Shown: positions 1 through 6,601 of the stretch, in pieces
Layout of the letters: every line of letters begins with the position of its first letter
How positions within the stretch are numbered: the stretch's first letter is position 1
Source: Anaerolineae bacterium
GTDB lineage: Bacteria > Chloroflexota > Anaerolineae > 4572-78 > J111
Direction: 5' to 3'
NCBI GenBank assembly: GCA_020433835.1
Contig: JAGRBY010000042.1
Coordinates: forward strand, 1 to 22,234
Length of the DNA: 22,234 bases
Notes under the pieces: generated by a model
Databases searched by the model: none
What the model was told of the DNA's origin: nothing
Seen by the model: the letters and a program-made list of their open reading frames with translations, nothing else
Made by a program: the position numbers and the translations under genes

Positions 1-76
1 TTCTCAAGGTGCAACAATACAGAGGTATTCAATTAAGGGTGGTTGGATATTTTCCGGCCAAGCGGCTGCTAGCCGG

Positions 77-649
77 CTAGCGATAGCGCGGCACGGGCGG
101 CAGCGGCGAAACGGGAATAACCGGGACGCTGTTAATATCCCCTTTGGTGGCCACCACCGCTGCGGAGACCCAACTGGTCGAACTGGCGGCATCGCCAACG
201 GCGGGTATAGCCAGCCAGGTGCCCTCGGTGTTGCGGCCCACGATAAAGGTCATCTGCTCGGCAGGCAGCATGGCGATGAGGGCATACTCTACACCCGGCC
301 CGGAGCGCACGTTGGCCGGGTTGTGGGCGATTAAGAGCGGGGCAGCAACCGGCTTGGCGAGCGCCGCAGGACGTACGGTCGATGGTGCCGGTCGGGTCGG
401 CGGCGTTGAAATTGTTAACGGCAGATTGCTGCCCCGTAGGGGGCGGGCTGCCGTTTCATCCTCAGCAGAAAGATCACGGCGGGTGAAGTTGGCCGGAACG
501 GTATACGTGTCGCGCGGATGTCCGCCGGCAACCTGCGGGACGTACAGATACGGATCGAACTGCGCAAAAGAAAGGAGTGAGACAAGCCCACTCCCGATAA
601 GTAATCCAACGGCCAGATAAAAAACAATTTTCCGTTGGCGAGCCATCAT
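77..649 (-). CDS. Membrane-anchored SH3b-domain protein
   Basis: A 190-residue protein, probably exported but tethered by one N-terminal membrane segment (about residues 8-29, after the basic MMARQRK start). A low-complexity Pro/Ala/Thr-rich stretch (about 45-105) leads to a bacterial SH3 domain (about 108-170) with the typical NVRSGPGVEY signature. SH3b domains generally bind cell-wall or peptide ligands; no catalytic residues are visible, so a binding or scaffolding role outside the membrane is inferred. The start is ATGATG, and its first ATG overlaps the TGA stop of the upstream 63-residue gene, which suggests translational coupling. It is the last gene of a three-gene minus-strand operon. 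The specific ligand cannot be told from the sequence. Confidence 0.85.
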   Translation of the reverse strand: MMARQRKIVFYLAVGLLIGSGLVSLLSFAQFDPYLYVPQVAGGHPRDTYTVPANFTRRDLSAEDETAARPLRGSNLPLTISTPPTRPAPSTVRPAALAKPVAAPLLIAHNPANVRSGPGVEYALIAMLPAEQMTFIVGRNTEGTWLAIPAVGDAASSTSWVSAAVVATKGDINSVPVIPVSPLPPVPRYR

Positions 650-837
650 TTGCTGTGCCAGCCCACCAGTTTGAGACCGGAAACGACCAGCAGTTGTCCC
701 AATTTTCGCGCCGGTAGTTTAGAGGTGGTTGAAGCCGGTGCGGATTGCTCCAGGGCTTCTTCTATTTGGCGTCGTTGTTCTGCTTTGCGCAGGGTGTCTT
801 TTTCGTATTCTCTGGCTAATTGTTCTAAATGTAACAT
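646..837 (-). CDS. Small coiled-coil protein, function unknown
   Basis: A 63-residue protein starting MLHLEQLAREY. A longer reading from 870 is possible, but the ATG at 837 has an excellent ribosome binding site (AGGAGA at 845-850, 7 nt spacing), so it is preferred. Residues 1-32 are a charged helix rich in Glu, Lys, Arg and Gln, likely a short coiled coil. A short linker follows, then a basic/hydrophobic tail (LGQLLVVSGLKLVGW) that could lie on a membrane surface. It sits 40 nt after the ParB-like gene, and its stop overlaps the start of the SH3b gene, so all three are probably cotranscribed. I do not recognise a family. A partner or adaptor for the membrane SH3b protein is a guess from context. 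Confidence 0.7.
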   Translation of the reverse strand: MLHLEQLAREYEKDTLRKAEQRRQIEEALEQSAPASTTSKLPARKLGQLLVVSGLKLVGWHSK

Positions 838-877
838 GATATTTTCTCCTATTGCGTTTAAGCGGTACACCGTCTGT

Positions 878-1402
878 TTAAGATAAGGCGAATGTACCGG
901 ATGGTGTTCTTGTTCGATTTAATTTGTTGGTAATGCTCTTGATATCGTCGTGGGCGTCGATGTCGATTCGACAAGCGTATTCGGTGACAAAGGCTTCGAT
1001 AAAGCCGGTATTGTGCGCCCGGCTAACCGAAACGCGGTGATGTCCATCGAGCACAAAGTATACGTCACCAACTTTATACAGTTCGATGGGTTGAAAACCG
1101 GATAGGCGAAATAACTGGCTCACCCTTTCCCAACGCCATCGCAAATGCTCATATTTGGGATAGAAATCGCGCGAAAAGTCACGCTCTCGCCCCACGCTGC
1201 CGACAATACTATCCAGCTCGATATACTGAAGCCCTCGGTCGTGTTTGCTATACAGCCCCAAGATATCGCGTACCTCGCGGAAGGAAAGTAGAGCGTTGTG
1301 GCGGCCTCGCAACAGGTTGAACCAGGCGGTGCGGACGCCTTTGGCTATTGCCGCGTGGAAGGAAGCTTGGTTTAGTTTCGATAAATCAATGAGTGGGGCC
1401 AT
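878..1402 (-). CDS. ParB/sulfiredoxin-fold-like protein with DGHHR motif
   Basis: A 174-residue soluble protein. About residues 108-128 read YKVGDVYFVLDGHHRVSVSRA, the DG(H/N)HR-type motif of the ParB N-terminal/sulfiredoxin-like fold. In that superfamily the motif binds or hydrolyses nucleotides, and CTP in true ParB. No helix-turn-helix or C-terminal dimerisation domain of a partition ParB follows, and no parA is nearby, so chromosome partitioning is unlikely. It belongs to the short stand-alone group often annotated only as ParB-like or transcriptional regulator. The start ATG has GGGAGA at 1410-1415 with 7 nt spacing. It is the first gene of the minus-strand operon. A palindromic MITE-like element and a heptamer-repeat promoter lie just upstream. 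Confidence 0.75.
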   Translation of the reverse strand: MAPLIDLSKLNQASFHAAIAKGVRTAWFNLLRGRHNALLSFREVRDILGLYSKHDRGLQYIELDSIVGSVGRERDFSRDFYPKYEHLRWRWERVSQLFRLSGFQPIELYKVGDVYFVLDGHHRVSVSRAHNTGFIEAFVTEYACRIDIDAHDDIKSITNKLNRTRTPSGTFALS

Positions 1403-1415
1403 AATTCCATCTCCC

Positions 1416-1534
1416 AGGACTTACGCAGTTTTTAGGTGACAGTCACTTATCGCCGATAAATCAGCATCGTGATAGCTCAAACAGGTCGATTTAGCGTATG
1501 CAAGTGACTGTCATTTGGTTTTTGCGTAAGTTCT
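1416..1534 (-). mobile_element. MITE-like 119-bp palindromic element
   Basis: The two halves are imperfect inverted copies. Outer blocks: AGGACTTACGCA (1416-1427) against AGAACTTACGCA read inward from 1534. After 9 unmatched bases on each side come perfect inner blocks TGACAGTCACTT (1437-1448 and 1513-1502). After 5 more unmatched bases on each side come CGATAAATC and CGCTAAATC. The offsets are identical in both arms, so the whole segment folds as one long interrupted hairpin. ATCTC occurs on both flanks (1409-1413 and 1535-1539) and could be a target duplication, although the left copy leaves two extra C bases. There is no open reading frame inside. It lies between a predicted promoter and the ParB-like gene, so it would be transcribed as part of that leader. 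A large hairpin of another origin is the alternative. Confidence 0.7.
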
Positions 1535-1571
1535 ATCTCTGTTAGGGTAACTGTAAATTCAACTTGCCCTG

Positions 1572-1614
1572 ATGGTATCACCGTACTGCGAATAATCTGC
1601 GAAAATGATGCGGA
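1572..1614 (-). promoter_or_regulatory. Triple heptamer-repeat promoter for the ParB-like operon
   Basis: On the minus strand there are three heptamers with an exact 11-bp period: TCCGCAT (1614-1608), TTCGCAG (1603-1597) and TTCGCAG (1592-1586). They are separated by 4-bp spacers. After exactly 8 bp comes TACCAT (1577-1572), a 4/6 match to a -10 hexamer, and no -35 consensus is present. This is the classic layout of SARP-activated promoters, in which the repeats replace the -35 box. Transcription would start near 1565 and run through the palindromic element to the ATG at 1402. Binding and the responsible protein are inferred. Confidence 0.6.
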
Positions 1615-1643
1615 AGATTTGGCGCACGCTTATGGCCCGCTTT

Positions 1644-1698
1644 TTCACCCCTGCTTCGCACACTTTTCGCAGCCGGCTATTAAGCTGTCTCTTATAGT
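1644..1698 (+). promoter_or_regulatory. Heptamer-repeat promoter for the GNAT gene
   Basis: On the plus strand, TTCGCAC (1655-1661) and TTCGCAG (1666-1672) are separated by 4 bp. A weaker copy, TTCACCC (1644-1650), lies one 11-bp period upstream. A candidate -10, TATAGT (1693-1698), begins 20 bp after the last clear repeat. That would leave room for one more degenerate repeat and about 8-9 bp, much as in the lipoprotein promoter. A TSS near 1705 would place the AAGGAGA ribosome binding site (1709-1715) just inside the transcript. TATTAA at 1678-1683 is an alternative -10. The site is back-to-back with the minus-strand site at 1572-1614. Confidence 0.55.
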
Positions 1699-1721
1699 TC
1701 TTAGTAATAAGGAGACACCGT

Positions 1722-2558
1722 ATGCCGTACAAAATTCCTTCATCCACGCAATCAACACCCATTACAAAAATCGATACCAACTTTGCAGCGCGTATAGCTT
1801 ACTTTGGCCGGTCGCCCTACGTTGATATCTTGCGTGAGAAAGAGATTATGCGGTTACGTACCAATATCTCGTTTCCGCACTATATCTTTAATGTTGTGCC
1901 TACAGCCAATTTCTCCTCACCGGAAAGCGCCCACGCCCACATTTGTAGCGTGGTTAAAGATATCCGTGCTCGCAATACAACCCTCTTTTGGTCTGTTGGC
2001 CCCAGCACAGCGCCCATAGATTTAGGCTACTATTTAGAAGCCCACGGCTTTGAACAAGCCATAACCTGTAGTGGAATGACGATTGACATGGGGCTGCTAA
2101 ATGAGGAAGCCTATGTACCGTCCGGTTTTACAGTAGAGCGGGTTATGAGTAAGGCTCGGCTTGAACAGTTTGTCGATGTGCTGGCCGAAAATTCCCATAT
2201 GCCGCGCTCTGCCGCCGCAGATCTGTATAAAATTGAAGCCAGCCTGGGCTATCACCACTATTTGCCGCGCCAGCGTTACATCGGCATTTGGCACGGTCAG
2301 CCGGTGGCTACCACCACCCTGTTCTTTGGCGGCGATGTAGTGGGCATTTACCACGTGGCTACCGTTCCCCAGGCGCGTGGCTACGGTATCGCTTCGGCCA
2401 TGTCGCTGGCGGCGCTGCAAGATGCTCGGCGCTGGGGACATCGGCAGGCAACGTTGATCGCAACACCGCAGGGACAGCCGGTCTATCGCCGTTTAGGCTT
2501 CCAACCACGTTTCGAATATAAAGTGTATGCCTGGTCTACCTGGCCTAAAGGGCATTAA
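1722..2558 (+). CDS. GNAT-family N-acetyltransferase
   Basis: A 278-residue protein expected to transfer an acyl group, usually acetyl, from CoA to an amine. The catalytic GNAT fold occupies the C-terminal half: motif A around residues 211-230 contains VPQARGYGIAS, the (Q/R)xxGx(G/A) loop that holds the CoA pyrophosphate, and motif B is GQPVYRRLGFQ near 255-266. The first 130 residues, including HGFEQAITCSGM, look like a second, degenerate GNAT-like half of the kind seen in two-domain family members. The start is supported by AAGGAGA at 1709-1715, 6 nt before the ATG. It is a single gene, divergent from the ParB-like operon and behind a heptamer-repeat promoter. The substrate cannot be predicted. 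Confidence 0.88.
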   Translation: MPYKIPSSTQSTPITKIDTNFAARIAYFGRSPYVDILREKEIMRLRTNISFPHYIFNVVPTANFSSPESAHAHICSVVKDIRARNTTLFWSVGPSTAPIDLGYYLEAHGFEQAITCSGMTIDMGLLNEEAYVPSGFTVERVMSKARLEQFVDVLAENSHMPRSAAADLYKIEASLGYHHYLPRQRYIGIWHGQPVATTTLFFGGDVVGIYHVATVPQARGYGIASAMSLAALQDARRWGHRQATLIATPQGQPVYRRLGFQPRFEYKVYAWSTWPKGH

Positions 2559-2577
2559 GATTAGCGATATGCTTACT

Positions 2578-2601
2578 TAGCCTCAGCCTTAGCCTTAGCC
2601 T
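2578..2601 (+). repeat. Four tandem hexamers (T/C)AGCCT
   Basis: TAGCCT, CAGCCT, TAGCCT, TAGCCT lie head-to-tail just after the GNAT stop codon. This is a short simple repeat with no evident function, and it could vary by slippage. The rest of the 204-bp gap up to the transporter start holds the promoter listed next and nothing else I can identify. Confidence 0.7.
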
Positions 2602-2693
2602 GCTTTTCCCCTACGCAACTGTGCCGGCTAACGTGATGCGTGCTTATCCGCTAACTGCCGCCATTAACGCCCCAAGGCCGACGGTATTAATCT

Positions 2694-2721
2694 GTAACAA
2701 TCACGGTGACGGGTATATAAT
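2694..2721 (+). promoter_or_regulatory. Sigma-70-type promoter of the transporter operon
   Basis: A perfect -10 hexamer TATAAT (2716-2721) is preceded at 16 bp by GTAACA (2694-2699), a 4/6 match to the -35 consensus. A start point near 2728 gives a leader of about 35 nt to the ATG at 2763. It makes the in-frame GTG at 2733 an unlikely start, because that codon would sit almost at the 5' end. Unlike the other promoters described here, it carries no TTCGCA repeats. Confidence 0.6.
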
Positions 2722-2762
2722 GGAGCGAATGTGTGATTCGACCGTTGGAAAGGAATATCCCT

Positions 2763-3704
2763 ATGGCAACCAAAGCTGGTGATGTGCATTCTGCGGCGTC
2801 ACCCTCTTTCCTTGAAAAGTTCTTCAATATGCCGGTGCTGCTGCTGGTGCTGGCTACGCTCTTTTGGTCGGGCAACTTTATTTTGGGGCGAGCGGTGCGG
2901 CTCGATGTGCCGCCGGTGGGGTTGGCCTTTTGGCGCTGGTTTGGCGGCAGCTTGCTGGTGAGCGGTTTTGCCTGGCCCTATCTCAAGCGCGATTGGGGCG
3001 TCATTGTGCGCCATTGGAAAATCATCACCCTCCTGGCTATTCTGGGCGTAACCACCTTTAACACGCTGATCTACACCGGCTTGCAAAGTACCACTGCTCT
3101 CAACGCGCTGTTGATGCAATCGAGTATGCCGGTGGTTATTGTGTTGATGACGTTTCTCTTTTTTCGGGAGCGGGTAAGCGTTAAGCAAGCGTTTGGCATC
3201 GGCCTGTCGCTGGTGGGGGCGCTGACAATTGTGGCCCAGGGTGATCTGGCGGTACTGCTGGGGCTGTCGCTCAATTTTGGCGATGTGTTGGTGGTGATAG
3301 CGGTCTTCTCCTACGCCGCCTATTCGGCCCTGCTGCGCCGCCGACCGGCCTTGCATCCGTTGAGCTTTCTGGCGATTACATTTATGGTGGGTACGGCCTT
3401 TTTACTGCCCTTTTACGTGTGGGAAAACGTGGCGGGCCGGGTGATGCACTTCAATACCGTCACGGCGTTGGCTGTACTGTATGTGGCCATCTTTCCCAGC
3501 ATCCTGTCCTACCTCTTTTTCAATCGCGGCGTTGAGCTGATCGGCGCGAATCAGGCCGGGTTGTTTATCCACCTTATGCCGATTTTCGGCAGTATCATGG
3601 CCATGCTCTTTCTGGGCGAACGGTTATACTGGTTTCACGGCCTCGGTATTGTGCTGATCGTGTCGGGCATTACGCTGGCTACCCGTTTACGGCGCTCATC
3701 ATGA
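2763..3704 (+). CDS. EamA/DMT-superfamily transporter
   Basis: A 313-residue inner-membrane protein of the drug/metabolite transporter superfamily, with about ten hydrophobic helices in two EamA repeats (about residues 20-150 and 165-305). The first helix carries the family-typical LFWSGNFILGRAV, followed by PPVGLAFWRW. The second repeat ends with FGSIMAMLFLGERLYWFHGLG, the typical ERL(x)3(H/Q)xxG end. Substrates in this family are small metabolites or amino acids; none can be assigned. The ATG at 2763 has GGAAAGGA at 2747-2754 with 8 nt spacing; an upstream in-frame GTG at 2733 lacks support. The stop overlaps the methyltransferase ATG (ATGA), showing a tightly coupled operon. Confidence 0.9.
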   Translation: MATKAGDVHSAASPSFLEKFFNMPVLLLVLATLFWSGNFILGRAVRLDVPPVGLAFWRWFGGSLLVSGFAWPYLKRDWGVIVRHWKIITLLAILGVTTFNTLIYTGLQSTTALNALLMQSSMPVVIVLMTFLFFRERVSVKQAFGIGLSLVGALTIVAQGDLAVLLGLSLNFGDVLVVIAVFSYAAYSALLRRRPALHPLSFLAITFMVGTAFLLPFYVWENVAGRVMHFNTVTALAVLYVAIFPSILSYLFFNRGVELIGANQAGLFIHLMPIFGSIMAMLFLGERLYWFHGLGIVLIVSGITLATRLRRSS

Positions 3705-4459
3705 CCACGGCCAATTTTTACGACCGCATGTCGCCCTTTTATCACCTCGTCTATGACGATTGGGAGGCCGCTATTAAGCGGCAAGCCGATCAACTCGACA
3801 GTTTGATCCAGGAGTTTTGGGGCGATCAGGTTTGTACGGTGCTCGATGTGTCGTGTGGCATCGGCACCCAGGCTTTGGGGCTGGCCCAACACGGCTATCG
3901 GGTGACGGCATCTGATCTATCGGCGGCGGCGATCGAGCGGGCCAAACGGGAAGCGCTTCAACGGCGCATCAAAATCGATTGGTCGGTGGCCGATATGCGC
4001 CAGGCTTACAGTCACCACCAGCGCCAGTTCGATGTGGTTATCTCGTGCGATAACGCCGTGCCCCATCTGCTGACGGATGACGATATTTTGACCGCCTTTC
4101 GCCAGTTTTACACCTGCACCAAACCGGGCGGCGGCTGTTTGATCACCGTGCGCGATTACGATCAGGTTGTGCGCGAAGGCACGCAGGTTAAGCCGCCCGG
4201 CCTGCGGGTTGAAAACGGGGTGCGCTATCTTGTTTTTCAAGTGTGGGAATTTAAGGGCGCGATTTACGACTTATCGATGTATTTTGTGCAAGACGGCGGC
4301 GAGGGCGATAGCGTGCCTACCCAGGTGATGCGCACCCAATATTACGCCGTCTCGCCGAAGACGTTGATGACTCTGCTGGCCGAAGCCGGTTTTAGCGATG
4401 TCGCCCGGCTTGATGATCGCTTTTATCAGCCCGTTATCGTGGGCCGAAAGAAAGCATAA
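3701..4459 (+). CDS. Class I SAM-dependent methyltransferase
   Basis: A 252-residue cytosolic enzyme with the Rossmann methyltransferase fold. Motif I is VLDVSCGIGTQALG (about residues 47-60), which holds the SAM methionine part. The acidic residue that binds the ribose follows in TASDLS (about 70-74), then the ADMRQAY segment (motif II region) and FDVVISCDNAVPHL (motif III/IV). An N-terminal FYDRMSPFYHLVYDDW segment resembles the substrate lid of ubiquinone/glycine N-methyltransferase-like members. The start overlaps the transporter stop by 4 nt, and the stop overlaps the next gene's ATG (TAATG). The methyl acceptor is unknown; neighbours suggest modification or export of a small molecule, but this is weak inference. 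Confidence 0.9.
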   Translation: MTTANFYDRMSPFYHLVYDDWEAAIKRQADQLDSLIQEFWGDQVCTVLDVSCGIGTQALGLAQHGYRVTASDLSAAAIERAKREALQRRIKIDWSVADMRQAYSHHQRQFDVVISCDNAVPHLLTDDDILTAFRQFYTCTKPGGGCLITVRDYDQVVREGTQVKPPGLRVENGVRYLVFQVWEFKGAIYDLSMYFVQDGGEGDSVPTQVMRTQYYAVSPKTLMTLLAEAGFSDVARLDDRFYQPVIVGRKKA

Positions 4460-5280
4460 TGTGGTATTTACGATTTCGACGTAAACTACCCTTTACTTAC
4501 CACACTATCGTGCTGACCGGCGCAGCCTCCGGTATTGGTCGCGCTTTGCTGACGCGGTGGGCCAGCCGTCCGCTGCGCATTCTGGCGGTCGATGTCGATG
4601 GCGAACGGTTAGAAAGCATCGCCCAAACCCTGGCTGACGCCCCCGCCGACATCACCATGTTGGCGCTCGACCTGTCGCAGCCGGACAGCGTAGATCGCCT
4701 CTTTGAGGTAGCGGTCAACAGGCTGGGCAGCATCGATCTCTTTATCGCCAACGCCGGCTTCGCCTATTACGAGCAGCTTGAGACGGTCGACTGGAATCGG
4801 TTAGAGCAGATTTATCGGGTTAACGTTTTTGCGCCCATCGCTGCCGCCGTCAAGATGAAGCAGCTCAACGGCTCGCGGCCTTACAAAGTGGTGCTGACCG
4901 CATCGGCGATGGCCTACCTGGCCCTGCCGGGCTACGCTGTCTACGCCGCCACCAAAGCCGCCGTCCATCGCTTTGCTGAAGGCTATCGCCTTGAACTGGA
5001 CGACCCGGATCGGCTGGTGGTGGTCTATCCCATCGCCACCCGCACCAACTTTTTCAGCGCCGCCGCCCGTCGAACCGCGCCGGTAGCCTGGCCGTCTCAG
5101 ACTGCCGAGAGGGTCGCCGCCGCGATCATTACCGGCGTCGAGCAAAATCGGCGGGCAATTTACCCATCACGCCTGTTTGTCGCCTATTTGGTGTTGGTGC
5201 GCTTCTTTCCGGCACTCGGCACCGTTGTGCAATGGCCGGATCGGTGGAAGTTTAGGCGTTGGTTGAGCGGGGGAAGATAG
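4459..5280 (+). CDS. Short-chain dehydrogenase/reductase
   Basis: A 273-residue NAD(P)-dependent oxidoreductase of the classical SDR family. The cofactor glycine motif TGAASGIG is at residues 20-27, and an acidic DVDGERL follows beta-2, favouring NAD over NADP. Also visible are the IANAG structural motif (about 93-97), catalytic Ser149 in TASAM, and Tyr162/Lys166 in YAATK. A short N-terminal extension (WYLRFRRKLPF) and a C-terminal hydrophobic stretch (FVAYLVLVRFFPALG) suggest contact with the membrane, as in several lipid- or sterol-acting SDRs. It is the third gene of the operon with the transporter and methyltransferase and overlaps the latter by 1 nt. The substrate is unknown. Confidence 0.92.
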   Translation: MWYLRFRRKLPFTYHTIVLTGAASGIGRALLTRWASRPLRILAVDVDGERLESIAQTLADAPADITMLALDLSQPDSVDRLFEVAVNRLGSIDLFIANAGFAYYEQLETVDWNRLEQIYRVNVFAPIAAAVKMKQLNGSRPYKVVLTASAMAYLALPGYAVYAATKAAVHRFAEGYRLELDDPDRLVVVYPIATRTNFFSAAARRTAPVAWPSQTAERVAAAIITGVEQNRRAIYPSRLFVAYLVLVRFFPALGTVVQWPDRWKFRRWLSGGR

Positions 5281-5531
5281 TTGCCGGTCGGAACGATGAT
5301 GTGCTTAAAGACACCGGCGGCCATCACGGTATCGCCCTGGCCGATCAGCGTTTATCTGCATCTTATAAGATGGGTTGAACCTCATAATTCTTATTCAGCA
5401 ACAAGCCTAATGCGTAGACTCTAATCTTAACGCTTTTTATTCATGAGGAAAGGGGTGGGACAGTCTCACCTGAGACGACACCGGGAATAAAAATCGACTT
5501 CGATAAACACTCAGCGCTTTTTGGGCCTCTA

Positions 5532-6422
5532 TCACAGTATCGACTGCCCCAGCAGCGAAGCCATAAGTTCTGTCGCGATGCGGGCGGTGTGGTTGCTGCG
5601 ATCTAAAATGGGGTTAATCTCGACCACATCCACTGAACTGACCCGATTGTCGTCGGCTAATATCTCCATCAACAGATGGGCCTCGCGGTAGGTTAGCCCA
5701 CCGGGAACCGGGGTTCCCACGCCGGGGGCTTCGCTGGGTTCAAGGCTGTCCATATCCAGGCTGATGTGCAGATGAGACAGATGGCTCAAGTGCGATAGCG
5801 CTTGACGGGCAACGTGAGCCATCCCCTCCGCGTCGATGTTGCGCATGGTATACACTTTTACGCCGCTTTGCCGCAGCAGCACCCGCTCTTCTCGATCCAA
5901 ATCGCGAATACCGATTAAAACCACATCTTCCGCTTTGAGCTTGGGGCCGGAGCGGCCAAGGTTGACCAGCGCATCGGCTCCGTAACCCAGCAGCGCAGCC
6001 AGGGGCATGCCGTGCAGGTTGCCGCTGGGCGATGTATCGGGCGTGTTGAAATCGCCGTGGGCATCGATCCACAGCACCCCCACCCGCCGGTCGTGGCTCA
6101 CCCCGCCGATTGTCCCCACTGCAATGGAATGATCGCCACCAATGAAAATGGGTAAGCCGCCATCTGCTATGGCTTGCTGCCCCGCTGTGTAAACTGCCTG
6201 GCAGGCATGAACTACCGCCGGTAAAAAGGTCAAACCGCCCTGGGGCGGCAGCGTGTTGCGGTCTGGAGTATCTATATTACCTTTATCTTCAACCGTGTGG
6301 CCTAGCCGTGTTAAACGCTGAACCAAACCGGCGTAGCGTAACGCACTTGGCCCCATATCAACTCCCCGCCGTGATTGTCCCAGATCCATAGGAACGCCAA
6401 TGAGACGAATAGTTTTTTCCAT
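5532..6422 (-). CDS. rocF: Arginase
   Basis: A 296-residue manganese enzyme that hydrolyses L-arginine to L-ornithine and urea in the cytosol. All metal ligands of the ureohydrolase fold are present: His98 in GGDHS, Asp120/His122/Asp124 in DAHGD, and Asp223/Asp225 in SLDMDSLEP. The sequence [11 protein letters not shown] and the [10 protein letters not shown] segment mark arginase rather than agmatinase. The ATG at 6422 gives the usual family length and N-terminus ([14 protein letters not shown]). A TTG at 6479 and an ATG at 6446 are in frame upstream but would add unrelated residues; GGAG lies 13 nt upstream, so initiation is not strongly marked. A small in-frame SHL-SHL-SHL repetition sits at residues 210-218. 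It is a monocistronic gene divergent from the lipoprotein gene. Confidence 0.93.
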   Translation of the reverse strand: MEKTIRLIGVPMDLGQSRRGVDMGPSALRYAGLVQRLTRLGHTVEDKGNIDTPDRNTLPPQGGLTFLPAVVHACQAVYTAGQQAIADGGLPIFIGGDHSIAVGTIGGVSHDRRVGVLWIDAHGDFNTPDTSPSGNLHGMPLAALLGYGADALVNLGRSGPKLKAEDVVLIGIRDLDREERVLLRQSGVKVYTMRNIDAEGMAHVARQALSHLSHLSHLHISLDMDSLEPSEAPGVGTPVPGGLTYREAHLLMEILADDNRVSSVDVVEINPILDRSNHTARIATELMASLLGQSIL

Positions 6423-6428
6423 AGGTTT

Positions 6429-6471
6429 TTCGCACTCCGTTCGCATTTTCGGTGCAGTTGACTGGTATAGT
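6429..6471 (+). promoter_or_regulatory. Heptamer-repeat promoter upstream of lipoprotein gene
   Basis: TTCGCAC (6429-6435) and TTCGCAT (6440-6446) are separated by 4 bp. A weak third unit, GGTGCAG (6451-6457), continues the 11-bp period. Exactly 8 bp later lies TATAGT (6466-6471), a good -10, with no -35 consensus. It points toward the lipoprotein gene, giving a leader of about 125 nt. The same repeats begin only 7 bp before the arginase ATG on the other strand, so a bound protein could also hinder arginase expression. Geometry is seen directly; function is inferred. Confidence 0.6.
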
Positions 6472-6491
6472 GTTTTCAACCGTGCAGTTGA
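6452..6491 (+). repeat. 10-bp direct repeats GTGCAGTTGA
   Basis: GTGCAGTTGA occurs exactly twice, at 6452-6461 and 6482-6491. The copies are 30 bp apart start to start and flank the candidate -10 TATAGT of the lipoprotein promoter. They could be a second operator or the duplicated edges of an old insertion; the sequence alone does not decide. Confidence 0.6.
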
Positions 6492-6494
6492 GGT

Positions 6495-6556
6495 GTAGGA
6501 AGTAAGGAGTAGGGAGTAGTAGACTGTTCTCTTACTCCCTTCTCCTTACTTCCTAC
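6495..6556 (+). repeat. 24-bp inverted repeat, strong hairpin in lipoprotein leader
   Basis: Left arm 6495-6518 (begins GTAGGAAGTAAGG) and right arm 6533-6556 (begins TACTCCCTTCTCC) pair at 23 of 24 positions around a 14-nt loop. No T-run follows, so it is not an intrinsic terminator. An outer 8-bp inverted repeat, TGGTATAG (6463-6470) and CTATACCA (6577-6584), encloses it, which would fit a small nonautonomous element of about 122 bp. It lies between the predicted promoter and the lipoprotein ribosome binding site, and could stabilise or regulate the mRNA. Confidence 0.8.
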
Positions 6557-6601
6557 TCCATATAAGAAACTGTAGTCTATACCAAAAGGGGAAAACATAC
6601 C

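Noticed and set aside
68..81. 14-bp palindrome GCTAGCCGGCTAGC at the end of the SH3b gene
   Set aside because: It contains the stop codon and is not followed by a T-run on the minus strand, so a terminator call is not supported.
2733..2762. GTG start giving a 10-residue longer transporter
   Set aside because: It lies about 5 nt after the predicted transcription start, while the ATG at 2763 has a good ribosome binding site.
5262..5347. Coding-like minus-strand stretch (reads GDTVMAAGVFKHIIVPTGNYL) after the SDR stop
   Set aside because: A stop lies two codons upstream of it, there is no start codon or ribosome binding site, and downstream it runs into the antisense of the SDR gene. It may be a relict, but I cannot match a family; the remaining 251-bp gap shows no gene.
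5463..5476. GTCTCA-CC-TGAGAC inverted repeat between SDR and arginase
   Set aside because: A 2-nt loop and no T-run in either direction; too weak for a terminator.
6423..6479. Upstream in-frame TTG/ATG extension of arginase
   Set aside because: It adds residues not seen at arginase N-termini and would overlap the heptamer promoter; the ATG at 6422 gives the family length.
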